From assembly GCA_036554605.1 (NCBI GenBank), contig DATBMY010000253.1:1-28444 (forward strand): 28,444 nt of DNA. The letters are read 5' to 3'. Shown here in pieces: positions 15,938 to 23,381 of the stretch. Numbering within the stretch: position 1 is the stretch's first letter; every line of letters begins with the position of its first letter. The notes under the pieces are model-generated. The model had not been told where the DNA came from and made no database searches. It saw nothing but the letters and a program-made list of their open reading frames with translations. Position numbers and translations under genes: made by a program. The DNA is from DATBMY01 sp036554605 (GTDB taxonomy: Bacteria > Acidobacteriota > Blastocatellia > UBA7656).

Positions 15938-16957
15938 GTGAGCAAGACCCGTTCAAGAGAATCACACCCCCGCGCTTCGCGAGTAATAATCGCAGTTGCG
16001 GCGCTCGTCGCCTTGCTCTCGACAGCCCTTTACGGTCTGCCGCCCGGGTCCGCGCAGGAAAAGAAAGCCCGGACCAAACCCCCCGAACAAAAACCGGACG
16101 TGTCGAAGCCATCCGACGATGACCTGATACAACTGCGAAGCGACCTCGTGATAGTGAACATGTCGGTCACGAACCCGGCGGGGCAGTATGTTCACGGCCT
16201 CGCGGCCAGAGACTTCAAGCTGTTTGAAGACAGCGCGCCTCAGCAGGTCGCGCAGTTCCTGGCCGAGGAGGCTCCCTTTGCGGCGACCGTGCTCATTGAT
16301 ATGAGCGGGAGCATGCAGTACAAGTTCGGGCTCGTGCGCGGGGCCGCCGCTACGTTCCTTGAACAGATCAGGGAGAACGATCAGGTGGCCGTCTATGGCT
16401 TTAACAACAAGATCCGGCAGTATCAGGATTTTTCAAATGCCCGTGATCTCTCCGATTATATATGGGACGCCGAGGCCAGGGACAATACCCGGTTATACGA
16501 CTGCATGGACGAGGCTATAACGGCGCTTCAGGCGCGGGCCGAAAAGCGGCGCGCGATACTGCTGATCACTGACGGATGGGACAGCTTGAGCAAGACCAAC
16601 ATGGGCGCGGTGATGAAGCGCGCGCTCGCCGAAAGTGTGACTATCCACGCGATTGATCTGACGGATGATTCTCCAATGACGGGCACCTCGAATGCGGCGA
16701 TGCTTCTCAGGCGCGGGCGCAGCGAGATGAAAGAGTTCGCGGCCCAGACCGGGGGGCGCTATTTACACTCTCCCCAAGGCGAAAAGGTCGAAGAGGCCTT
16801 TAATAATCTCATCGAAGAACTCCGCAACCAGTACACCCTGACTTATTACTCCTCCAATCCCGCTCGCGATGGCCGGTGGCGCAAGATCGATGTGGCGACC
16901 ATAAAAGACGGGCTCGCCGTCCGCGCCCGCCGCGGCTATTACGCGCCGAAAGATTGA
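15938..16957 (+). CDS. Exported VWA-domain protein, acidobacterial VWFA-related type
   Basis: A 339-residue protein with an N-terminal hydrophobic signal (about 15-38). It then has a strand-rich segment with LRSDLVIVNMSVTNPAG (66-82) and VHGLAARDFKLFED (85-98), the usual N-terminal signature of acidobacterial VWFA-related proteins. The VWA domain runs from about 116 to 300 with a full MIDAS: DMSGS (121-125), Thr184 in DNTRLYD, and TDGWD with Asp212. The end (TYYSSNPARDGRWRKI ... RRGYY) is also typical of that group. The start is GTG at 15938. Such proteins probably bind proteins or matrix through a metal ion, but none has a clear role known to me. It is the best taxonomic hint in the window. 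Confidence 0.9.
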   Translation: MSKTRSRESHPRASRVIIAVAALVALLSTALYGLPPGSAQEKKARTKPPEQKPDVSKPSDDDLIQLRSDLVIVNMSVTNPAGQYVHGLAARDFKLFEDSAPQQVAQFLAEEAPFAATVLIDMSGSMQYKFGLVRGAAATFLEQIRENDQVAVYGFNNKIRQYQDFSNARDLSDYIWDAEARDNTRLYDCMDEAITALQARAEKRRAILLITDGWDSLSKTNMGAVMKRALAESVTIHAIDLTDDSPMTGTSNAAMLLRRGRSEMKEFAAQTGGRYLHSPQGEKVEEAFNNLIEELRNQYTLTYYSSNPARDGRWRKIDVATIKDGLAVRARRGYYAPKD

Positions 16958-17215
16958 TCCCCGGCTTTGCTTAGCGGCCGGGCACAAGCCTGCCCCACGG
17001 AATCAAAATCGCCCCAAAAGCAAACTAGAACATCTCATGCCCGGGCGCGTCCCGGTTATAAGGTGATTCGTACCGGGCGTTTAGCTGACTGATTAAAGGG
17101 CACGGTGCTTGCACGTAATCTGGCCGCGATGGTGTCTTCTTATTGATCAAGTGGTTTTTATACGCCCGGCACCCAGTTCGTCTCATTAGATGGCGGGTCG
17201 GGCCGCAAGAGAGTT
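16958..17215. other. Intergenic region before the cyanophycin genes
   Basis: No credible gene is seen in this stretch. It holds a CCCGGT (17051-17056)/ACCGGG (17072-17077) inverted repeat with a 15-base centre, and one copy of a 13-base direct repeat, GTCGGGCCGCAAG, at 17197-17209 (second copy at 17278-17290 inside the small ORF). No convincing promoter hexamer pair was found. Confidence 0.4.
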
Positions 17216-17365
17216 ATGAGCGAGAGCCAGGACGATCAGAGTTTAGATAGTGATTACGCATTCTGGTATTCCAGGGCGTCGGGCCGCAAGTTTACTCGTC
17301 ACCTTAAATCATTCCATATAGTTTTTGATCACATAGACGACGCGGCGGTATGCCAGGAAGGATGA
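17216..17365 (+). CDS. Possible 49-residue leader ORF coupled to cyanophycinase
   Basis: ATG at 17216 preceded by AAGAGAG about five bases upstream, and a TGA at 17363-17365 that overlaps the cyanophycinase ATG as ATGA. The product starts MSESQDDQSLD and has an aromatic and basic middle (YAFWYSRASGRKFTRHLKSF); no signal peptide or TM helix. I do not recognise it. The overlap and spacing argue for translation, either as a small protein or as a coupling leader. It could also be chance: only 50 codons, with no homologue known to me. Confidence 0.35.
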   Translation: MSESQDDQSLDSDYAFWYSRASGRKFTRHLKSFHIVFDHIDDAAVCQEG

Positions 17366-18261
17366 GCGTCAAGGGAACCAAGCTCCCTCGCGGCTGGCTT
17401 ATCGCCATCGGGGGGGCTGAAGACAATGAAAAGGATTGCGCCGTCCTTAAAGAGTTTGTGCGGCTCTCGGGCGAGGCGAAGGCGCGCATAGCGGTGATGA
17501 CGGTCGCCACAAGCCTGGTGCAGGAGCGCGGCGACCTGTACAAGAAGGCATTTAGCGGGCTCGGCGCGAGCGACGTATGGGTCGTCGATATACGCAGCCG
17601 CGAAGACGCGCAGCAGAAGGCCGGCGAGATAGAAGAGGCGACAGGAATCTTCTTCACCGGCGGCAACCAGCTCCAGGTGACTTCGCTAATCGGAGGCAGC
17701 GAATTGGACCGCGCGCTACATAAGAAGTACGAGCAGGGCGCAGTCATCGCCGGGACCAGCGCCGGGGCGGCCATGATGAGCAACACGATGATCATCACCG
17801 GGCCGCCGCAGGAGAACCCGAGACTCGGCACCGTGCAGCTCGGCCCCGGCCTTGAGTTCCTGATGGGCGGAGTCATCGATACGCATTTTAGCGAGCGCGG
17901 CCGCCACGGGCGGTTGCTCACGACCGTCGCGCAGTATCCTCACGACCTCGGCATAGGAATCGACGAGAACACGGCGCTCGTCTTTCACAAGGACGAGTTC
18001 GAAGTTATAGGCGAAGGCGCGGTGACGATCATCGACGCCGGCGCGCTCACATATACGAACGTACCCGTTGCGCGCGAGCACGACAGCCTCGCGCTTTACG
18101 ATATAAAGCTCCACGTCCTCACAGTCGGCCACCGCTTTAACATGCGCGACCGCGTGCCCGTTCTCAGCGCTAAAGCGATTCGAGAAGACAGCCATTCCGA
18201 CGGCCGGGCGGCCCGAAAAAAGAGCGGGCCGCCGAAAGCATCGAGCCGAAGAGGGAAGTAA
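17362..18261 (+). CDS. cphB: Cyanophycinase (peptidase family S51)
   Basis: An intracellular exopeptidase that cuts the storage polymer cyanophycin to beta-Asp-Arg dipeptides. From the ATG at 17362 it has 299 residues, close to family length; an upstream in-frame ATG at 17350 adds four residues but lacks a ribosome binding site, whereas AGGAAGG precedes the chosen start, although closely. Motifs: IAIGGAEDN at the N-terminus, FFTGGNQLQV, the nucleophile elbow AGTSAGAAMMS (Ser about 133 from this start) and DTHFSERGRHGRL with the catalytic-side His. The C-terminal 25 residues are a basic Ser/Lys/Arg tail. There is no signal peptide. Its stop overlaps the cphA start (TAATG), so the two are co-translated. 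Confidence 0.93.
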   Translation: MSVKGTKLPRGWLIAIGGAEDNEKDCAVLKEFVRLSGEAKARIAVMTVATSLVQERGDLYKKAFSGLGASDVWVVDIRSREDAQQKAGEIEEATGIFFTGGNQLQVTSLIGGSELDRALHKKYEQGAVIAGTSAGAAMMSNTMIITGPPQENPRLGTVQLGPGLEFLMGGVIDTHFSERGRHGRLLTTVAQYPHDLGIGIDENTALVFHKDEFEVIGEGAVTIIDAGALTYTNVPVAREHDSLALYDIKLHVLTVGHRFNMRDRVPVLSAKAIREDSHSDGRAARKKSGPPKASSRRGK

Positions 18262-20921
18262 TGAGGATAGAAAGCATCAAGACAGTAGGTGGACCCAATA
18301 TTTATACACACAGGCCCGTGCTTATCATGCGGCTACAGCTTGAAGATTTGACCGGTAAAGAGAGCTCGGACATCCCGTTTTTCACACAGCGGCTGCTGAA
18401 GCTTTTGCCCGGACTGTCCGAGCACCATTGCGCGAAAGGCAAGCCGGGCGGCTTTATCGAGCGGCTCGGCGGCGGCACCTATTTCGGTCACGTAGTCGAA
18501 CACGTCGCGATAGAGTTGAGCCATCATATTTCAATAGGCGCAAATTACGGCAAGACCATCTACGCCGACGAGCCGGGACTTTATAACGTCATAGTCGAAT
18601 ATAATGCCGAGCAGGGCATGAGATACCTGCTCGCCGCCGCCGTCGAGCTTGTCGAGGCTATGGTTGCGGGCGAGGAGTTCCCGCTTGAAGATCGGTTGTC
18701 GGAAGCCCGCCGGATTGTTGCCCGAAGCGAGCCCGGGCCGAGCACGCGGGCGATAATCGAAGCGGCCGCGCGGCGCAATATCCCCTGGATGCGCGTGGGC
18801 GATGGGAGCCTGGTGCAACTCGGCTACGGCAAGAACAGGAAGTTTATTCAGGCCGCGATGTCGAGCGAAACGTCGGTTATAGGGGCCGACATCGCAAGCG
18901 ACAAGGAGCTGACGAAGAGGATACTTGAGCAGTCCTCCATACCCGTTCCGGTCTCCTGCCGTGTCTCGACCGAGTCCGATGCCATCGCCGCTTTCAACCG
19001 CATAGGGCCGCCGGTCGTCGTCAAGCCGCTCGACAGCAATCAAGGCAAGGGCGTATCGCTCAAGCTAAACGTCGAAGAGCAAGTGATCGAAGCCTTCAGG
19101 ATCGCGCGCGAATATTCGACCGCGGTGCTTGTCGAAGAGATGATCGAGGGGCGCGATTACCGCGTGCTGGTCGTCGCGGGCGAAGTCGTCGCGGCGAGCG
19201 AGCGCCGCGCCTGTCACGTGGCAGGCGACGGAGCAAGCACCATAAGAGAGCTGATCGAGATCGAGAACTCGAACCCGCTCAGGGGCAAAGGGCATGAGAA
19301 GCCGCTGACCCGAATCAGCATCGACCCGGCGCTGACGCTTTGCCTGGCAAAAGCGGGGCTCACGCTCGATTCGATACCGCGACCGGGCCAGATAGTTTAT
19401 CTGCGAGAATGCGCAAACATCTCGACGGGAGGAACCGCCGCGGACGTAACCTGTCTGGTTCACCCGGCCATCAAGTCTATGTGCGAGCGCGCCGCGCGAG
19501 CCGTTGGGCTCGACATATGCGGAGTCGACTTGATCGCCGAGGATATATCATTGCCCCCACCCGCCGCGCGCGCCCGCGTCATAGAGCTTAACGCCTCGCC
19601 GGGGCTGCGCATGCACATGTGGCCGTGCGAGGGAGAGCGGCGTGACGTTGGAACAAAGATAGTCGAGATGCTCTATCCGAATGGCGCGCCGGCGCGCATC
19701 CCGATAATCAGCGTGACCGGCACGAACGGCAAGACGACCGTCACCCGTATGATCGCGCATGCTATATCCGAGTCGGGACGAAAGGTCGGGATGACGACGA
19801 CCGACGGGATTTTCATAAGCGGCAGCTGCGTCTATGAAGGCGATACCACCGGGCCTCAATCGGCAAGGACGGTGCTTTCGGACCCCTCGGTCGAGGTAGC
19901 GGTGCTTGAAACGGCGCGCGGCGGCATAGCGAGGCGCGGCCTGGGCTACGACTGGTCGGACATTTCCGTGCTGACAAACATCCGGCCCGATCACATAGGC
20001 CAGGACGGCATACGCTCGATTGAAGACCTGCTGCACATCAAGTCGCTGGTGGCCGAGCGCGTGCGCCAGGGCGGCGCGCTCGTGCTCAATGCCGACGACG
20101 AGCACCTGGCTCGATTGATGGATAAGCGCCATATAAAGCGCGTGAGCCGCAACGTCATATACTTTTCGCTGTCCGAAAACCACCTGCTCGTCAAGCGCCA
20201 TCTGTCGGCCGGCGGCACGGCCTATTTCATCCGGGGAGGCTGGATCATAGAGGCGACTCAAAGGCGCCAGTACCAGGTCGCGCAGGTGGCATCCTTTCCC
20301 GTGACGATGATGGGTCTGGCGCGCTTTCAGGTAGCGAACTCTCTTGCGGCGGTTGCGGCCTGTCGCGCCTACGGGCTCACGCGCGAGCAGGTGTCGCACG
20401 CGCTGCGCCGGTTCACAAGCGCCCTTCATAACCCCGGGCGCGTGAATCTCTACAGCGTAGGCGGCGGCTACGTGATGATCGATTACGGCCACAACCCCGA
20501 CGCGTTCGAGGCAATAGGCCGGGTGGCTTCGTCGTGGGAGGGGCTCACGGTGACGGGCATAATCGGGGTGCCCGGCGACCGGGGCGACTCGCTCATAGCC
20601 CAGGCCGGACGCAAGGCGGCTCGGGCGTTTCACCGAATAGTCATAAAAGAGGACAAGGACCTGCGCGGGCGAGCGCCCGGCGAGGTTGCCGCGTTGCTGA
20701 CTCGCGCAATTCAGGATGAGGCGCCCGCGCTCGCCTGCGATATTGTCAGTGACGAGTGCGAAGCTCTTCGTCAGGAGATCGAACGAATCGGCTACAACGA
20801 TCTGATCGTTATGTTTTATGAGAAACTCGAACCTGCCCGAGAAGTTCTCGATAAGATGGGCGCGGTTCCGATCTCTCATGTAGAGGCGCTCTCGCTCCAG
20901 GCGAGCTGGGCGAAGGTATGA
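18261..20921 (+). CDS. cphA: Cyanophycin synthetase
   Basis: Makes cyanophycin, a non-ribosomal poly-Asp chain with Arg side groups, storing nitrogen, carbon and energy. At 886 residues it has the full CphA length. Order: N-terminal domain (1-160, with GGGTYFGHVVEHVAIEL near 70-86), ATP-grasp domain (about 210-470, VVVKPLDSNQGKGVSLK at 252-268 and VIELNASPGLRMH near 440-452), and a Mur-ligase-like domain (about 480-886) with P-loop GTNGKTT (487-493), LETARGGIARRGLGY (549-563), NIRPDHIGQDG (573-583), HNPGRVNL (723-730) and DYGHNPDA (741-748). A ribosome binding site (GAGGGAAG) precedes the ATG, which overlaps the cphB stop. All three active regions look intact. Confidence 0.97.
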   Translation: MRIESIKTVGGPNIYTHRPVLIMRLQLEDLTGKESSDIPFFTQRLLKLLPGLSEHHCAKGKPGGFIERLGGGTYFGHVVEHVAIELSHHISIGANYGKTIYADEPGLYNVIVEYNAEQGMRYLLAAAVELVEAMVAGEEFPLEDRLSEARRIVARSEPGPSTRAIIEAAARRNIPWMRVGDGSLVQLGYGKNRKFIQAAMSSETSVIGADIASDKELTKRILEQSSIPVPVSCRVSTESDAIAAFNRIGPPVVVKPLDSNQGKGVSLKLNVEEQVIEAFRIAREYSTAVLVEEMIEGRDYRVLVVAGEVVAASERRACHVAGDGASTIRELIEIENSNPLRGKGHEKPLTRISIDPALTLCLAKAGLTLDSIPRPGQIVYLRECANISTGGTAADVTCLVHPAIKSMCERAARAVGLDICGVDLIAEDISLPPPAARARVIELNASPGLRMHMWPCEGERRDVGTKIVEMLYPNGAPARIPIISVTGTNGKTTVTRMIAHAISESGRKVGMTTTDGIFISGSCVYEGDTTGPQSARTVLSDPSVEVAVLETARGGIARRGLGYDWSDISVLTNIRPDHIGQDGIRSIEDLLHIKSLVAERVRQGGALVLNADDEHLARLMDKRHIKRVSRNVIYFSLSENHLLVKRHLSAGGTAYFIRGGWIIEATQRRQYQVAQVASFPVTMMGLARFQVANSLAAVAACRAYGLTREQVSHALRRFTSALHNPGRVNLYSVGGGYVMIDYGHNPDAFEAIGRVASSWEGLTVTGIIGVPGDRGDSLIAQAGRKAARAFHRIVIKEDKDLRGRAPGEVAALLTRAIQDEAPALACDIVSDECEALRQEIERIGYNDLIVMFYEKLEPAREVLDKMGAVPISHVEALSLQASWAKV

Positions 20922-21241
20922 TGCGATATTCGGACAGGCGCTTGCGAGCTTCCATGCACGGAGAAGATGAGACTATGAAAAGGCAGCCCTACCGAGGAAA
21001 ACGAAGAGAGGAGAGCAGGGTAGAGCGTGGGAGAGAGCAATTGTCTCTGATGATTCTTGGAGCTAAACCTAAATCGCTTTTTGTCGCGTGCCTCCGCGCA
21101 TGCCATAAGGCCCGCGCGAGATCGAAGACGACAATAGCCCACGTCTACTGAGAGCGGCGCGGGCTTTGGCATTTAGGGTAAAACAGCTTCGCGGCTTTCA
21201 ACCATCGGTATAGCTCCTCGGGCAAGGGTGAAGGGGGATAT
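20922..21241. other. Intergenic region between cphA and galE
   Basis: About 320 bases. A 77-codon frame that starts over the cphA stop (20918-21151) is very basic and unlike a known protein; I do not call it. The only structure seen is the imperfect inverted repeat at 21101-21170. The last 20 bases carry the galE ribosome binding site. Confidence 0.4.
21101..21170 (+). repeat. Imperfect inverted repeat after cphA
   Basis: TGCCA (21101-21105) and GCCCGCGC (21110-21117) pair with GCGCGGGC (21157-21164) and TGGCA (21166-21170), giving 13 pairs with a small internal loop and a terminal loop of about 39 bases. It could act as a terminator or a 3' stabiliser for the cyanophycin mRNA; no T-run follows. 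Confidence 0.4.
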
Positions 21242-22264
21242 ATGCGGGTTCTGGTGACAGGAGGCGCGGGATACGTCGGCAGCATAGTGTGCGAAGCGCT
21301 CGTAAGCGCCGGCCACGAGGTTGTCGCTTATGATAATCTCTCGCGCGGCCACATTACCGCGGTCATCGAGGGGGTACCGCTCTTGCAGGCAGATTTGCTC
21401 GATGGCGAGACGTTGTCAAACGCGCTCAGCAGCTACGGGATCGAGGCAGTTATACATATGGCCGCCAATTGCTTCGCCGGCGAGTCGTTTGCCGATCCTT
21501 CGAGCTACTATCGCAACAACCTCTCGGCGGGATTATCGCTGCTCGACGCGATGATCAGGCGCAATGTTAAGCGCGTGGTCTTTTCTTCTTCCACGACGGT
21601 TTATGGCGACCCCGGCGGCTGCCCGGTCGATGAGAGCCAGGCGACGGTCCCGGCGAGCCCGTACGGCGAGACGAAGCTCGCCTTCGAGCGCGCGCTGCAC
21701 TGGTACGAAAGGTCGTATCAGGTGCGCTACGCCGCGCTTCGATATTTCGGCGCGGCGGGCGCAAGCCGCCACTGCGGCGAATCGCACGAACCGGAGTCTC
21801 ACCTCATTCCGCTGGTGCTTCAGACAGCAATGGGCAAGCGCCGCGCAGTCGAGATCTTCGGCGACGACTACCCGACAGCCGACGGCACCTGCGTGCGCGA
21901 CTTCCTGCATGTCGAGGATGTAGCCCGCGCGCATGTCCTGGCGCTAGAGGCGCTCGACCGCCACAGCGAAGTCTATAATCTCGGCCGCGACGGAGAGGGA
22001 TACAGCGTGCGACAGGTCATCGAGACCGCGCGCGAGGCGACCGGGTATGAGATTGCGGCGGTCACGTCGCCGCGCAGGGCGGGCGACCCGGCCATAGTGC
22101 TTGCAAGCGCGGAGAAGATATTTCGTGAGCTTGGCTGGAAGGCGGAGCGAGGACTTCGGGATATATTGTTATCGGCCTGGTCGTGGATGCAAGAGCATCC
22201 CAACGGCTACGAAGCCTACGGCTCATGGACGAAGTCGCTCAAGACTATGAATGCCGATTGGTAA
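21242..22264 (+). CDS. galE: UDP-glucose 4-epimerase
   Basis: An extended short-chain dehydrogenase that interconverts UDP-glucose and UDP-galactose, cytoplasmic, supplying sugars for surface polymers. The 340-residue protein has the NAD-binding GGAGYVGS (7-14), YDNLSRG (30-36), MAANCFAGES, SSSTTVYGD (115-123), the catalytic pair Tyr141 and Lys145 in SPYGETK, LRYFGAAGA and GTCVRDFLHVEDVA. Family members usually read HLAA-HAV or AVGES where this has MAANCFAGES, a small change near the active site. A good ribosome binding site (AAGGGGGA) precedes the ATG. The polymerase-domain gene begins three bases after its stop. Confidence 0.93.
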   Translation: MRVLVTGGAGYVGSIVCEALVSAGHEVVAYDNLSRGHITAVIEGVPLLQADLLDGETLSNALSSYGIEAVIHMAANCFAGESFADPSSYYRNNLSAGLSLLDAMIRRNVKRVVFSSSTTVYGDPGGCPVDESQATVPASPYGETKLAFERALHWYERSYQVRYAALRYFGAAGASRHCGESHEPESHLIPLVLQTAMGKRRAVEIFGDDYPTADGTCVRDFLHVEDVARAHVLALEALDRHSEVYNLGRDGEGYSVRQVIETAREATGYEIAAVTSPRRAGDPAIVLASAEKIFRELGWKAERGLRDILLSAWSWMQEHPNGYEAYGSWTKSLKTMNADW

Positions 22265-22267
22265 GCG

Positions 22268-23224
22268 ATGCGACGGGTGACAGAAGCTGAAACAAGCGGA
22301 GAGCGCATCTCGCTCGCCTCGTTCCTGCGCCGGGGCGACCTTGAAGGTGATATGACGCTTGCGGTCGGGCGCGAGCCGGTAGAGGTCACAAGCCTCGACC
22401 GCCTCTACTGGCCCGACGAAGGTTATACAAAGGCCGATCTGATCAAGTATTACCTCGAAGTCGGCCGCGCGATCATGCCCTATCTTAAAGACCGGCCTTC
22501 GATCCTCAAGCGCTACCCAAACGGTATAAGCGGCCAGATGTTTTTCCAGCACAACATCGAGAGCGCCCCGGCCGTTCTAAAGACCGTAGAGCTTGAGAGC
22601 GAACAGGGGCGACTGCTGAATTACGCCGTCTATACGAACCTGGCATCGCTCATCTATCTCGTCAATATCGGTACTATCGAGCAGCATCCCTGGCACTCGC
22701 GCACAGGCAGCCTCGATCAACCCGATTACATAGTCTTCGATCTGGACCCGAACGGCGCGCCTTTCAAACACGTCCTGCAGACGGCGCTCGTCGTGCGGGA
22801 CGTGTTGAACGACCTGGAGCTCACCGGATACCCGAAGACCTCCGGCTCGTCGGGCATACATATATACGTGCCGGTGCGGCGCGGCTATGATTATGAGGAG
22901 ATCGCCGTTTTTTCAGAAGAGGTCTCGCGCCGAGTGGCCGGGCGCGTCCCGCGGATTGCGACTGTCGAGCGGCGAATAGCCGAGCGCAAGAAAGACCAGG
23001 TCTATGTCGACTGGCAGCAGAACGCGAGGGGCAAATCGGCGGCCGCGGTCTATAGCGTTCGCGCGCGAAAGGGGGCTACCGTCTCGACGCCCGTAACGTG
23101 GCAAGAGATCGCCCGCGGATTCAAGATAAGCGACTTTACTATAAAGACCGTTCCGCCGCGCCTGAAGAGCAAAGGCGATTTGTGGAAAGGTATGTTCAAA
23201 GATCGCCGGTCGCTCCCGCGGTAA
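22268..23224 (+). CDS. Stand-alone LigD-type polymerase/primase domain protein
   Basis: A 318-residue archaeo-eukaryotic-primase-fold polymerase like the Pol domain of bacterial ligase D, which fills gaps during end joining. Motifs: DRLYWPDEGYTKADLI (44-59), DRPSILKRYPNGI (75-87), FDLDP with catalytic Asp158 and Asp160, the SGSSGIHIYVPV segment (192-203) with His197, and VYVDWQQN with the third Asp248. There is no ligase or nuclease domain attached and no Ku gene in the window. The first 30 residues look non-conserved. It follows galE by three bases, so it is probably in the same transcript; the link in function is unclear. Confidence 0.92.
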   Translation: MRRVTEAETSGERISLASFLRRGDLEGDMTLAVGREPVEVTSLDRLYWPDEGYTKADLIKYYLEVGRAIMPYLKDRPSILKRYPNGISGQMFFQHNIESAPAVLKTVELESEQGRLLNYAVYTNLASLIYLVNIGTIEQHPWHSRTGSLDQPDYIVFDLDPNGAPFKHVLQTALVVRDVLNDLELTGYPKTSGSSGIHIYVPVRRGYDYEEIAVFSEEVSRRVAGRVPRIATVERRIAERKKDQVYVDWQQNARGKSAAAVYSVRARKGATVSTPVTWQEIARGFKISDFTIKTVPPRLKSKGDLWKGMFKDRRSLPR

Positions 23225-23225
23225 A

Positions 23226-23378
23226 TCAGAGGTCAGGGGGCAGAGGTCGGGGGTCGGGGATTGTCAGGGAAATAACCTATCAAATCTGAAATATCATATT
23301 TGAGATAAGGAGTCGCTATACCCTTAATCTGTCTCCTATCCGGCCCTGACCTCCAGCCCCCGATCCCTGACCCCCGAT
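23226..23378. repeat. Heptamer-array inverted element 1
   Basis: Left arm: five 7-base units of the form TCRGRGG at 23226-23260 (for example TCAGAGG, TCAGGGG, TCGGGGG). Right arm: five units in the opposite orientation at 23344-23378 (CCCTGAC, CTCCAGC, CCCCGAT, CCCTGAC, CCCCGAT). Between lies an AT-rich core with the palindrome AAATATCATATTT (23289-23301). The element fills the whole gap between the stop codons of two convergent genes. Confidence 0.7.
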
Positions 23379-23381
23379 TCG

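Noticed and set aside
17197..17290. The 13-base direct repeat as attachment-site copies of an integrated element.
   Set aside because: Only 68 bases lie between the copies and there is no integrase or tRNA gene nearby.
19548..20879. A 443-codon minus-strand frame opposite the Mur-ligase part of cphA.
   Set aside because: Same reasons: no domain, antisense to an intact and well-recognised enzyme.
20918..21151. A 77-codon plus-strand frame overlapping the cphA stop (ATGATG), which could look like a third gene of the cyanophycin operon.
   Set aside because: The product is dominated by Arg, Lys and Ser with no recognisable fold, there is no matching ribosome binding site, and a minus-strand frame of similar length overlaps it. 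It reads as chance in GC-rich DNA.
22268..23224. A complete non-homologous end-joining locus.
   Set aside because: Only the polymerase domain is present; no Ku and no ATP-dependent ligase domain is found in the window.
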